A stretch of DNA of 64,000 bases from Sphingomonas astaxanthinifaciens DSM 22298 (GTDB lineage Bacteria; Pseudomonadota; Alphaproteobacteria; Sphingomonadales; Sphingomonadaceae). The stretch spans positions 323,254 to 387,253 of the forward strand of contig NZ_JONN01000002.1 of NCBI RefSeq assembly GCF_000711715.1, written 5' to 3'. A program made the position numbers and the translations under genes. Under the pieces are notes generated by a model that saw only the letters and a list, made by a program, of their open reading frames with translations, made no database searches and was not told the origin of the DNA. This document shows positions 26,058-37,318 of this stretch, piece after piece. Positions within the stretch are counted from its first letter, which is position 1. Each line of letters opens with the position of its first letter.

Positions 26058-27047
26058 ATGAAAGAGCCGGTCACGAACGACGAAGCGGGGCGACTCCTCG
26101 CACTCCATCGCTATTGCGCGCTCGACAGCGTCAACGAGCCCAATTTCGACACCATCACGTCGCTCGTCCAGGACCTCCTCGGCGTGCCGATCTGCGCGGT
26201 ATCGCTGATCGACAGCGACGAGCAGCGCTTCAAGTCGATCCAGGGCCTCGACCTCACGCATACCGCGCGCGAGGTGGCCTTCTGCGACCATACGATCCGC
26301 AGTCCCGGCCCGATGGTGGTTCCCGACGCCGAGCAGGACGAGCGCTTCGCCGACAGCCCGCTGGTGACCGGCGAGCCGCATATCCGCGCCTATGCGGGCG
26401 CCCCGCTGACGACCCCCGACGGCTACAATGTCGGTGCCCTGTGCGCGATCCACCGCCGCCGCCACGACTTCACCCCCGGGGATGTCGAGCTGCTCCAGCG
26501 CTTCGCCAAGGTGGTGGTCGACCAGATGGAGCTGAAGACCCTCGCGCACCAGGACTTCCTGACCGGCGCCCTGTCGCGCCGGGCGTTCACCGACGCCGCG
26601 GTCCGCGCGCTCAGCCAGCTTCGCCCGATGAACCGTTCGGCCACCGTCGCGGTGCTCGACGTCGACCATTTCAAGCAGATCAACGACGCGCACGGCCATC
26701 CGGTCGGCGACAAGGTGCTTCAGGCGATCGGCAATTGCATCGGGCGCGAGCTGCGCAGCTCGGACCTCTTCGGTCGGCTCGGGGGCGAGGAGTTCGGGAT
26801 CCTCTTCTATGCCACCACCCGCGCCGAGGCGTGGCGCTGCGCCGAGCGGATCCGCCGCGCGGTAGAGGCGATCGACCTGCCCGACGTGCCCCGCGCCACG
26901 GTCAGCATCGGGCTTGCGCATGTCGACAGCGAACACTCGCTCGAGCAGGCGCTGGCCGAAGCCGACACCAACCTCTACCTCGCCAAGCGCGAGGGCCGGA
27001 ACCGCTCGGTCGATTCGGGAAGCGGGGAGACGAGCGAGGCCGCCTGA
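26058..27047 (+). CDS. GAF-GGDEF diguanylate cyclase
   Basis: 329 residues. An N-terminal GAF domain (about 15-155; CAVSLIDSDEQRFKS, FCDHTIRSP and GYNVGALCAIHRR) is joined to a GGDEF domain (about 165-320). The active-site motif is intact (GGEEF, 242-246), and an RxxD product-inhibition site is present at 233-236 (RSSD), so it should make c-di-GMP with feedback control. It is cytosolic: no membrane segment is seen. A TTG at 26016 in the same frame adds 14 residues and is an alternative start; neither start has a strong ribosome site. Confidence 0.9.
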   Translation: MKEPVTNDEAGRLLALHRYCALDSVNEPNFDTITSLVQDLLGVPICAVSLIDSDEQRFKSIQGLDLTHTAREVAFCDHTIRSPGPMVVPDAEQDERFADSPLVTGEPHIRAYAGAPLTTPDGYNVGALCAIHRRRHDFTPGDVELLQRFAKVVVDQMELKTLAHQDFLTGALSRRAFTDAAVRALSQLRPMNRSATVAVLDVDHFKQINDAHGHPVGDKVLQAIGNCIGRELRSSDLFGRLGGEEFGILFYATTRAEAWRCAERIRRAVEAIDLPDVPRATVSIGLAHVDSEHSLEQALAEADTNLYLAKREGRNRSVDSGSGETSEAA

Positions 27048-27083
27048 CCTTGTGGGCCCCTGGCCGCCGCCTATCTCGAAGGC

Positions 27084-27515
27084 ATGAAACTCTTCACCAT
27101 CGGCTATGAAGCGACCACGCAAGGCGATTTCCTCGCCGCCCTGAAGCGCGCCGGGGTCACTCGCGTGATCGACATTCGCGCGCTTCCGCTGTCACGGCGT
27201 CCGGGCTTCTCCAAGACCCCGCTCCGCAACGCGCTCGCGGAGGAGGGGATCGGCTACGTCCACCTGAAGGCGCTCGGCACCCCCGCCGCCGGACGCGAAG
27301 CCGCGCGCAAGGGCCGGGTCGCCGAGCTCGAGGAGATCTACGCCGGCCAGCTCGCGCTGCCCGAGGCGATGGTCCAGGCCGAGGAACTGAAGGGCCTTGT
27401 CGAGGAGAAGCCCTCGGCGCTGCTCTGCTACGAGCGCGAACCCGCCGGCTGCCACCGAAGCCTGCTCATCCGCGAAGTCCTCCCCGACGCCGATGTCGAG
27501 CACCTGTTTTCGTAA
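27084..27515 (+). CDS. DUF488 domain protein
   Basis: 143 residues, one DUF488 domain. Typical features: the opening FTIGYEATTQGDFLAALKRAGVTRVIDIRALPLSRRPGFSK and the late ALLCYEREPAGCHRSLL with its conserved Cys, Glu and Cys-His. The function of the family is unknown. The gene sits 36 bp after the diguanylate cyclase in the same direction and may share its transcript. A palindromic repeat follows. Confidence 0.88.
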   Translation: MKLFTIGYEATTQGDFLAALKRAGVTRVIDIRALPLSRRPGFSKTPLRNALAEEGIGYVHLKALGTPAAGREAARKGRVAELEEIYAGQLALPEAMVQAEELKGLVEEKPSALLCYEREPAGCHRSLLIREVLPDADVEHLFS

Positions 27516-27522
27516 CTTGAAA

Positions 27523-27598
27523 CGTCGTCCCCGCGAAAGCCGGGACCTCGGGTGATTGACGCGAACCTCCTGAGGTCCCGGCCTTCGCCGGGACGACG
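27523..27598. repeat. Palindromic intergenic repeat, class A (copy 1)
   Basis: Arms of 27 bases at 27523-27549 and 27572-27598 are inverted copies with 25 matches; each begins or ends with CGTCGTCCC / GGGACGACG. It lies between the convergent DUF488 and host-attachment genes. The same arm sequence recurs at 48421-48494. Confidence 0.85.
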
Positions 27599-27603
27599 AA
27601 CGA

Positions 27604-28074
27604 TCACACGTCCGCGGGTTCGGCCGCCTTGGTCTCGTTCTCGACCAGCTTCTCGATCTCGGGGATCGGCCGCCCGCTCATCTCCTTGTTGATGGTGCAG
27701 ACGATGCGCTTCTCGACTTCCTTGTGAAGCGCCTTGCGGAGCACGCCGAGCGCCTTGGGCGGGGCGACGATGCAGAGGTGGTCGAAGTCGCCGCGCAGCG
27801 CGCGCAGCCGTAGCTTCTCGGCCGCTTCCTTCACCCAGGCGTCTTCCTCCTGCTGCTTGAAGTCGGTCTCTTCCATGCTCGAGCGGGCGCTTCCGACGCT
27901 GCCGTGCGAGGTGCCCGGCGCATCGGTCTTGAGGTCGCCGTCATGCGCGGCGTCGTCGCGCTCCTCATGCGCCTCGGTGCGCAGATCGATCTGGTTCGCG
28001 TCGCCCTCGTTGCGGAAGAACAGCATCTTGCGGCCGTCGACCACCAGCACCAGCGCGCGATTGGGAATGGGCAT
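27604..28074 (-). CDS. Host attachment protein family (PF10116-like)
   Basis: 156 residues. The opening IPNRALVLVVDGRKMLFFRNEGD, the acidic Asp/His-rich middle and the closing DFDHLCIVAPPKALGVLRKALHKEVEKRIVCTINKEMSGRPIPEIEKLV match the family named after an Agrobacterium attachment factor, related to archaeal release-factor-like (baeRF) folds. No signal peptide is seen. A strong AAGGAGG precedes the ATG. It lies 68 bp downstream of gyrA on the same strand and may be partly read through from it. The real function in free-living bacteria is unknown. Confidence 0.82.
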   Translation of the reverse strand: MPIPNRALVLVVDGRKMLFFRNEGDANQIDLRTEAHEERDDAAHDGDLKTDAPGTSHGSVGSARSSMEETDFKQQEEDAWVKEAAEKLRLRALRGDFDHLCIVAPPKALGVLRKALHKEVEKRIVCTINKEMSGRPIPEIEKLVENETKAAEPADV

Positions 28075-28110
28075 TCTTCACTCCTCCTTGTGACAGGAAG
28101 AGAACAAGCG

Positions 28111-28136
28111 GGGCGGGGGAGGGTTGCGCCCCGCCC
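28111..28136 (-). terminator. Possible terminator after gyrA
   Basis: On the minus strand GGGCGGGG and CCCCGCCC form an 8-pair stem with a 10-base loop directly after the gyrA stop. The following sequence is only moderately T-rich, so termination may be partial. Confidence 0.35.
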
Positions 28137-28142
28137 GCGCCC

Positions 28143-30932
<2,790 letters not shown>

Positions 30933-31098
30933 GAGATGTCCTGAGGTTATTGGTTATGCTTGTGCTACGAGGCCTAGCAGCGCGCGCGCGTACGCGCGAG
31001 GGATTATTGCGGTTCCTGCCCCTTGCTCTCCCGCGCGAGCAGGAGCCCGGTCTTTCCTGGACGGGCAAAGGCAATGGCCCCCTGCTTTTGCAGGCGAA

Positions 31099-31854
31099 CT
31101 AGCCCTTCACGAACAACGGCTTGCCCGGCGTGCTTCCCTCGGCGTCATAGGCCCAGCGATCGGCATCGAAGCGGGGGAGGGCGGCGAGGTCGTCGATCCG
31201 CTCCTCGCACAGCCATCGCGCCATGGTCCCGCGCGCGACCTTGGCGGTGAAGCTCTGGAACTGCAGGCCCTTGGCGGTGCGGACCCGGAAGTCGGGGCTG
31301 ACCAGCGTCAGGCCTTTCTTGGGCAGGAAGGGCTTCACCACCTCGAAATATTCGTTGGAGGCGAGGTTCACCAGCACACCCGACCCATCCTGCTTGAGGT
31401 CGTCCAGCACGGCCTTGCCGACCTTGCGGCCCCAATGCTCGACCAGCCGGCCCCCGCTCGGGCTCCAGCGAGTCCCCATTTCGAGGCGATAGGGGCGGAT
31501 CGCGTCGAGCGGCCGAAGCACACCGTACAGCCCCGACAGGATCCGCAGGTGGTCCTGCGCGAAGTCGATCGTGTCGACATCGGCGCTCTTCACGTCGAAG
31601 CCGCAATAGACGTCGCCCGCGAAGGCCCGGATCGCGGGCCGCTCCTCCGCCTTGCGGAAGGTCTTGAAGCGGCGCTGGTTCAACTCGGCGAGCTTGTCCG
31701 AGATGTGCATCAGCCCCGCCAGTTCGTCCGCGCTCAGCCGGGCCGCGGCGCGCGCGATGCTCGCCGCCTCGCGGGCGAAGCGGGGCGGGGTCGGCGACTC
31801 CGGGGCGGGCGAGTCAAAATCGAGGGTCTTGGCGGGGGAGAGGAGGATGATCAC
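31099..31854 (-). CDS. yaaA: Peroxide stress protein YaaA (DUF328)
   Basis: 251 residues, the standard length. The opening MIILLSPAKTLDFDSP and the segments RFKTFRKAEERPAIRAFAGDVYCGFDVKSAD and LASNEYFEVVKP are conserved in YaaA. In E. coli, YaaA lowers free iron during hydrogen peroxide stress and binds DNA. It is the only gene between gyrA and the exported repeat protein, and is separated from both by more than 160 bp of untranslated DNA. Confidence 0.93.
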   Translation of the reverse strand: MIILLSPAKTLDFDSPAPESPTPPRFAREAASIARAAARLSADELAGLMHISDKLAELNQRRFKTFRKAEERPAIRAFAGDVYCGFDVKSADVDTIDFAQDHLRILSGLYGVLRPLDAIRPYRLEMGTRWSPSGGRLVEHWGRKVGKAVLDDLKQDGSGVLVNLASNEYFEVVKPFLPKKGLTLVSPDFRVRTAKGLQFQSFTAKVARGTMARWLCEERIDDLAALPRFDADRWAYDAEGSTPGKPLFVKG

Positions 31855-32018
31855 GCCGCGGCGGCTAGCAAAGCCCTGGCCCTGCCGTCCATACCGTCCG
31901 CTAACTGTCTGAAAACAGGCGGTTCAAATGAGGTTCACGATCGGATGGGCTAAGCGCTGGCGAGCATCGTTCGAGCGGTCTAAAGGGCCGGTCAGCATTT
32001 CTAACGGAGGAGATCCGA

Positions 32019-33197
32019 ATGTCGTTCAAGGCCAAGGCGCTGATGGCTGCCTTCCTGTTCACCGCTGCCGCGCCGGTCCCGGCGCTGGCCGCCCAGAAGC
32101 AGGCCGCCCCGGCGGCGGCGCCCAAGCTCGTTCCGTCGAAGGAAGCCCAGCCCGCGCTGCTCGCGCTGCAGAAGGCGGCGAACGAGAATCGCGTCGCGGA
32201 CCTCCCGGCGCTGTCGCAGGCCGCGCTTGCGGTCGCCAAGACCCCGACCGACAGATATTTCGCCTACCAGCTCCAGCTGAAGCCCTATCTCACCGCCAAT
32301 AACGAAGCGGCGACCCTGGCGGCGATCGAGGGCATGATCGCGAGCGGCGTGCCGACCGGCGGCGACCTTGCCAACCTCACCTTCAACGCCTCGCGCCTCG
32401 CCTACAACACCGGCGCGCTCGACAAGGCCTCGACCTATATCGGGCAGAGCCTCGCGCAGGACCCCAACAATCCCGACGCGCACATCATCGCGGGCGAGAT
32501 CTTCAACAAGCAGAAGCGCTATCCCGAGGCGGTCGCCGCGCTGCAAAAGGCGATGGCGGTCGGCCAGGCCACCGGCAAGACCGTCGATCCGAACGTCTCC
32601 AAGCGCGCCTTCGCCATCGCCTACAACAACAAGCTGCCGGTAGCGAAGGACCTCGCCATCGCCCAGCTCAAGGCCGCGCCGAGCACCGACAACTGGCGCG
32701 CCGCGATCAAGCTGCAGGAGCAGCTCGGCAACTATCAGGCGACCGACAAGCTCGACCTGTTCCGTCTCCAGCGGGTGACCAACAGCCTCGTCGGCGAGGG
32801 CGATTACTATCCGTACGTCGACGGGCTCCTGACCAAGGGCCTGCCGGGCGAGGCCAAGGCGGTGCTGACCGAGGCCTTCGCCGCGGGCAAGCTCGACAAG
32901 ACCAAGCCGCTCTGGAAGGAAATGCTGGCGACCGCGACCCAGCGCGACGCCTCGGACAAGAGCGCACCCAACGGCGACGTCTATCTCGGCCGTGGTGACT
33001 TCGCCAAGGCGGCGGCCGCCTATCGCAGCGAAGCCGCCAAGGGCGGGGCCGCGGCGGACATCGCCAACCTGCGGCTCGGCATCGCGCTCGCCCGCAGCGG
33101 CGACAAGGCCGGCGCCACCGCCGCGCTCCAGTCGGTCAAGGGCCAGCGCGCGGGCATCGCCAGCATGTGGCTGCTCTATCTCCAGACGGCCGCCTGA
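32019..33197 (+). CDS. Exported tetratricopeptide-like repeat protein
   Basis: 392 residues with a Sec signal peptide (KALMAAFLFTAAAPVPALA, cleavage about residue 25). The rest is alpha-helical with TPR-like units, for example LAYNTGALDKASTYIGQSLAQDPNNPDAHIIAGEIFNKQKRYPEAVAALQKAM and LGRGDFAKAAAAYRSEAAKGG. A periplasmic scaffold or envelope-stress role is possible; no specific function is recognised. AACGGAGGAG precedes the start. Monocistronic, with a terminator behind. Confidence 0.82.
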   Translation: MSFKAKALMAAFLFTAAAPVPALAAQKQAAPAAAPKLVPSKEAQPALLALQKAANENRVADLPALSQAALAVAKTPTDRYFAYQLQLKPYLTANNEAATLAAIEGMIASGVPTGGDLANLTFNASRLAYNTGALDKASTYIGQSLAQDPNNPDAHIIAGEIFNKQKRYPEAVAALQKAMAVGQATGKTVDPNVSKRAFAIAYNNKLPVAKDLAIAQLKAAPSTDNWRAAIKLQEQLGNYQATDKLDLFRLQRVTNSLVGEGDYYPYVDGLLTKGLPGEAKAVLTEAFAAGKLDKTKPLWKEMLATATQRDASDKSAPNGDVYLGRGDFAKAAAAYRSEAAKGGAAADIANLRLGIALARSGDKAGATAALQSVKGQRAGIASMWLLYLQTAA

Positions 33198-33223
33198 GCC
33201 GCATCCACTCGGACCCTACGGAA

Positions 33224-33255
33224 GGGGCGTCGGTCGCAAGGCCGGCGCCCCTTTC
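33224..33255 (+). terminator. Rho-independent terminator after the TPR-like gene
   Basis: A 12-pair stem (33224-33235 with 33240-33251, two G-U pairs) closes a GCAA loop and is followed by TTTC. Confidence 0.75.
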
Positions 33256-33331
33256 GCGTGGTGGTTAACCGATCGGTAGGAGCTCGCCGTTACATCGCAA
33301 TCGGACGTAACAAGCTTTGCCGAGGAAGTTC

Positions 33332-34729
33332 ATGGCGACTGCCGGGTTGGAACAAGTCACCGAGGATGCGATCCGCACCGTCGCCCGCAGCTGCGGGTCG
33401 CTGTCGATCGAATGCTCCGACGTCGCCGGCTATGTCGCGGACGTCTCGCAGCGCATCGGCGGGCACCTGAAGGCGCTCGACGGGCTCGAGGAAGTCACCA
33501 CCCGCCTCCTCGCCGACCAGGCGCGGGTCAGCGATTCGACCGACGAGGCGCGGCTCCTGTCCGAGCAGGCGAAGGCCAAGCTCGACGCGGGCCGCGAGGC
33601 GATCGAGCAGACCATCGCCGGCTTCAAGGGCCTGACCGAACTGGTCGTCCAGCTGGGCGAGCGGATGGCCGGCTTCGCCGCGGCGATGAACCAGGTGCAG
33701 AGCGTCTCCTCGACCATCGAGGCGATCGCCCGCAAGACCAACATGCTTGCGTTAAACGCCACCATCGAGGCCGCCCGCGCGGGCGACGCCGGGCGCAGCT
33801 TTGCCGTGGTCGCGGCCGAGGTGAAGAAGCTCGCCCACGACACCCGCTCGGCGACCAGCCAGATCGGCCTCACCATCAGCGAGCTGACCCGCGAGGCGGG
33901 CGCCGTCACCACCGAGATCAAGACGGGCGTCGAGCGCAGCCGCGCCGCCCAGCGCGGCTTCGGCCAGATCAGCGAGACCGTCCGCGAGGTGAGCGAGATC
34001 GTCGGCATGGTCGACCGCCAGACCGAGGGCATCGCCCATTCGACCAGCCTCATCCAGTCGAGCGTCGACCGGGTGAAGGCCAGCCTCACCGATTTCGCCG
34101 AGGACGCGCGCGAGAATGGCGGGGCCCTCGGGGTCGCCCAGCAGCGCCTCGCCAAGCTCGAGATGCTCTCGGCGACCATGCTCGACACGCTCGCCAACAG
34201 CGGTGCCGAGATCGACGACACGCCGATGATCATCCTCGCCCAGGACGCCATGCGCGCCATCGCCGAGGCGACCGAGCGCGGGATCACCAAGGGCGAGATC
34301 TCGATGGATGACGTCTTCGACCGGACCTACGTGCCGATCCCCGGCCGCAACCCGGTACAGTACGACAATCGCTTCTGCGACTATGCCGACGAGCACATCC
34401 GTCCGATCCTCGACCGCTTCAAGATGAAGGACGCGCGGATCCTGGGCTCGGCGATCACCAACGTCGACGGCTTCCTGCCGACCCATTTGTCCGAGCGCTG
34501 CCAGGCCCCGGGGCCCGATCCTGTCTGGAACGACGCCCACTGCCGCAACCGCCGTATCTTCATGGACGAACAGACCCGCGCCGCGATCGACAGCGACAAG
34601 GCCGCGATGCTGATGACCTACCGGATGGAGCTCGGCGACAAGACCTACCCGGTCAAGAACGTCTTCGTGCCGCTCTTCATCAACGGCCGCCGCTGGGGCA
34701 ATTTCGAACTGGCCTACCGCGAGGAGTAG
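33332..34729 (+). CDS. Soluble methyl-accepting chemotaxis protein with C-terminal sensor-like domain
   Basis: 465 residues from an ATG preceded by GAGGAAG; a TTG five codons earlier is possible. No transmembrane segment is present. The long coiled coil includes the CheA/CheW-contact tip [40 protein letters not shown], so it couples to a chemotaxis array. The C-terminal ~140 residues ([20 protein letters not shown] through [16 protein letters not shown] to [21 protein letters not shown]) resemble the domain found after the signalling region in many proteobacterial receptors. Ligand unknown; it may sense a cytoplasmic cue. It is convergent with the MoxR gene. Confidence 0.88.
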   Translation: MATAGLEQVTEDAIRTVARSCGSLSIECSDVAGYVADVSQRIGGHLKALDGLEEVTTRLLADQARVSDSTDEARLLSEQAKAKLDAGREAIEQTIAGFKGLTELVVQLGERMAGFAAAMNQVQSVSSTIEAIARKTNMLALNATIEAARAGDAGRSFAVVAAEVKKLAHDTRSATSQIGLTISELTREAGAVTTEIKTGVERSRAAQRGFGQISETVREVSEIVGMVDRQTEGIAHSTSLIQSSVDRVKASLTDFAEDARENGGALGVAQQRLAKLEMLSATMLDTLANSGAEIDDTPMIILAQDAMRAIAEATERGITKGEISMDDVFDRTYVPIPGRNPVQYDNRFCDYADEHIRPILDRFKMKDARILGSAITNVDGFLPTHLSERCQAPGPDPVWNDAHCRNRRIFMDEQTRAAIDSDKAAMLMTYRMELGDKTYPVKNVFVPLFINGRRWGNFELAYREE

Positions 34730-34753
34730 GGGCCCACTTGGCGAGACGGGAGA

Positions 34754-35596
34754 CTACCCCTTTCTTCGCGCCATGAACGCCAGCCGTTCGAACAGCATCA
34801 CGTCCTGCTCGTTCTTGAGCAGCGCCCCGTGTAGGGGCGGGATCGCCTTGGTGGGATCGCGGTTCTGGAGGACTTCGAGCGGCATGTCCTCGTGGAGGAT
34901 GAGCTTGAGCCAATCCAGAAGTTCGCTGGTCGAGGGCTTCTTCTTGATCCCGGGCACCTCGCGCACCTCGTAGAAGAGGTCGAGCGCGCGGCCGACGAGG
35001 ATCTTCTGGATGCCGGGGAAATGGACCTCGACGATCCGCTCCATCGTCTCGCGGTCGGGGAAGCTGATGTAGTGGAAGAAGCAGCGGCGCAGGAAGGCGT
35101 CGGGCAGTTCCTTCTCGTTGTTCGAGGTGATCACCACCACCGGGCGTTCGGCCGCCTTCACCGTCTCGCCGGTCTCGTAGACATGGAATTCCATCCGATC
35201 GAGCTCCTGAAGGAGGTCGTTTGGGAATTCGATGTCGGCCTTGTCGATCTCGTCGATCAGCAGGACGGGGAGCTTCGGGGACGTGAACGCCTCCCACAGC
35301 TTGCCCTTGCGGATGTAGTTCGAAATGTCGTGTACCCGCGGATCGCCGAGCTGGCCATCGCGCAGCCTGGCCACCGCATCATATTCGTAGAGGCCCTGGA
35401 TCGCCCGCGTGGTCGACTTGACGTGCCACTCGATCAGCGGCGCGCCGAGCGCCCGGGCGATCTCGTGGGCGAGCACGGTTTTGCCCGTGCCGGGCTCGCC
35501 CTTGACGAGCAGGGGCCGCCGCAGCGTGACCGCGGCATTGACCGCGACCTTGAGGTCGTCGGTCGCGACATAATCATGGGTGCCTTCGAAGCGCAT
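34754..35596 (-). CDS. MoxR-family AAA+ ATPase
   Basis: 280 residues from the ATG at 35596 (MRFEGTHDYVATDD); a longer open frame runs upstream but is out of character. Walker A GEPGTGKT (33-40), Walker B LLIDEID (about 112-118), and the sensor region VVITSNNEKELPDAFLRRCFFHY are clear. MoxR ATPases act as chaperones that mature metalloenzymes or complexes, usually with a von Willebrand factor A protein encoded next door. No such partner is here. It lies 29 bp behind an unknown gene on the same strand, likely one operon. Confidence 0.87.
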   Translation of the reverse strand: MRFEGTHDYVATDDLKVAVNAAVTLRRPLLVKGEPGTGKTVLAHEIARALGAPLIEWHVKSTTRAIQGLYEYDAVARLRDGQLGDPRVHDISNYIRKGKLWEAFTSPKLPVLLIDEIDKADIEFPNDLLQELDRMEFHVYETGETVKAAERPVVVITSNNEKELPDAFLRRCFFHYISFPDRETMERIVEVHFPGIQKILVGRALDLFYEVREVPGIKKKPSTSELLDWLKLILHEDMPLEVLQNRDPTKAIPPLHGALLKNEQDVMLFERLAFMARRKG

Positions 35597-35625
35597 GGCC
35601 CGCGCGTAGCAGGCCGCGCGGGCGC

Positions 35626-36297
35626 TTAGTAGTCCTCCCGCGCCTCGCTGCGGGCTTCGAGCAGGTCGAACATCGCGCGGTGCTGGAGAAGCAGCTGCTC
35701 GGCGCCGAAGCGGATGGCGCGTTCGGCGGCCATGCTGTCGGCGGCCATAACGAGGACGTCGGCGATCGAGCCTTCGCCCGGAAGCGCGCAGGGCGGAACC
35801 TCGACCGCGACGCGGTGCGCGGCCTTGTCGAGCATCGGGCGCAGGCCCATCCAGTCGGCGACCAGCGCGGTCGCGGCGCCGAGCGCGCAACCCTGCCGCT
35901 CGGAGCGCGCGAGGGTCTCGAGCGCGTGGCGCTGGGCGAGCAGCGCAGCCTCGGTCTCGGCCGCGCCCGGCGTGCTCGGGATCGGGCCGGCGGCGGCGGT
36001 CAGTCGGACGAGATAGAGCCGCTCACGCTCGAAGGCGTTGGCGGCTTCCTCGAGCCAGGCGCGGACCGGCGCCGGGGGCGCCGAGTGAAGCGCCAGCTCG
36101 ATCACGCTCGGCTGGCGGCCATAGACGGCGCAGAGCAGGTGCACGAAATCGTCGAGGTCGCGCGCCCGATAGGGGGCGAGCGGACCGCACAGGTCTTCGG
36201 CATGGGCGTGGCGGTGGCTGCCCGCCGCATCCAGGCGCGCGGCATGCGCCTCGGCCACCGCCGAGCCGGTCTTCCGTGCTGCTCCGGATTGCACCAT
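35626..36297 (-). CDS. Conserved hypothetical protein, mostly helical
   Basis: 223 residues from an ATG with AAGGG six bases upstream; a GTG seven codons earlier is an alternative. Composition is Ala-, Glu- and Arg-rich, with long predicted helices (for example YRARDLDDFVHLLCAVYGRQPSVIELAL and AAERAIRFGAEQLLLQHRAMFDLLEARSEA). No signal peptide, membrane helix or catalytic motif is recognised. It is the first gene of a two-gene unit with the MoxR ATPase, so it might be its partner or client. Function unknown. Confidence 0.75.
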   Translation of the reverse strand: MVQSGAARKTGSAVAEAHAARLDAAGSHRHAHAEDLCGPLAPYRARDLDDFVHLLCAVYGRQPSVIELALHSAPPAPVRAWLEEAANAFERERLYLVRLTAAAGPIPSTPGAAETEAALLAQRHALETLARSERQGCALGAATALVADWMGLRPMLDKAAHRVAVEVPPCALPGEGSIADVLVMAADSMAAERAIRFGAEQLLLQHRAMFDLLEARSEAREDY

Positions 36298-36402
36298 GTC
36301 GTTTCCCTTCGTGTCCACTTCAATCAGGTGGGCTCGTCACTTAGGGCGCAAGCTATACCAAGCCGCGTAAAGACAAGGTTAGCGCGGCCTTAAGCATCTG
36401 GC

Positions 36403-36427
36403 GGAACAGCAGAATTTGCGCCCCGTT
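36403..36427 (+). promoter_or_regulatory. EcfG-type general stress promoter
   Basis: Exact GGAAC (36403-36407), a 16-base spacer, then CGTT (36424-36427), the alphaproteobacterial general-stress sigma factor consensus. It points to the lipoprotein/protease operon starting at 36530 and implies a ~95-base leader. It is the only exact match found among the intergenic regions of the window. Confidence 0.65.
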
Positions 36428-36529
36428 CATCGGCACGACAGCTTGCGCAACCTAGCAAACCCGTTACCAAGTGCCTGAACAAGCGGGCTTTTGCAGACGG
36501 CTCGGATCAGTTTTCGAGGGAATGGGGCG

Positions 36530-37318
36530 ATGCGGAACTTAGCTCTCACGGCGCTCGCCGTCCTGTCGCTGGGGCTCGGCGCCTGCGTCCAGACCCGGCA
36601 GGTCGCCGACCTCCAGTTCACGCCGCCGCAGGGCAATTACAAATTGCTGGTGATGCGGCCGGACGTGACGGTCGGCTCGGTCAAGGCGGGCGGGCTGACC
36701 GAACCGCGGGCCGACTGGACCGAGGCCGCGCGCGCCAACATCGTCGCCGCCTTGGCCGCGCAGCAGGCCGGGCGGGGCGGGGAGACCCGCATCCTCGCCA
36801 AGCGCGACAGCTTCCCCGGGGTCTCGGCCGACACCATCGCCGACCTCGAGCGGCTCCACAATGCGGTCGGCAACTCGATCGCGTTGCACAAGTTCTTCGG
36901 CGCCGAGCTGCCGACCAAGCGGGGCAAGGGCCTCGATTATACGCTCGGCGCCGACGCGGTCCGGCTCGGCCAGGCGACCGGCTATGATTATGCCCTCTTC
37001 CTCCACGCCGAGGACAGCTTCGCCGACAATGGCCGGGTCGCGATGCAGGTGCTTGGGATCGCCGGCTGCCTGGTCGGCTTCTGCGCGCCCAACATCGGCG
37101 GCGGCGGGCAGGTCGCTTATGCCAGCCTCGTCGACCTGCGCACCGGCGAGGTCGTCTGGTTCAACGTCCTCCAGGCCTCCAGCCAGGTGGCGGGCATCAA
37201 GATGGGCGACATCCGCACGCCCCAGGGCGCCGCGCAGATGGTCGACCGCCTGCTCGGCCGGATGAAGCCGGGCCGCGACGTCCGCCGCGCCCAGGCCCAG
37301 GCCGGAGCCGCCAAGTGA
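36530..37318 (+). CDS. Putative lipoprotein
   Basis: 262 residues from the ATG at 36530, where the signal peptide starts (MRNLALTALAVLSLGLGAC); the frame is open to 36491. The lipobox LGLGAC predicts a lipid-anchored Cys, with a following Val, so outer-membrane sorting is likely. The middle and C-terminal parts (YKLLVMRPDVTVGSVKAGG, GYDYALFLHAEDSFADNGRVAMQVLG and GGGGQVAYASLVDLRTGEVVWFNVL) have a mixed alpha/beta pattern with no recognised family. The stop overlaps the M48 protease start (GTGA), so the two are translationally coupled. It may act with the protease at the envelope. Confidence 0.8.
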   Translation: MRNLALTALAVLSLGLGACVQTRQVADLQFTPPQGNYKLLVMRPDVTVGSVKAGGLTEPRADWTEAARANIVAALAAQQAGRGGETRILAKRDSFPGVSADTIADLERLHNAVGNSIALHKFFGAELPTKRGKGLDYTLGADAVRLGQATGYDYALFLHAEDSFADNGRVAMQVLGIAGCLVGFCAPNIGGGGQVAYASLVDLRTGEVVWFNVLQASSQVAGIKMGDIRTPQGAAQMVDRLLGRMKPGRDVRRAQAQAGAAK

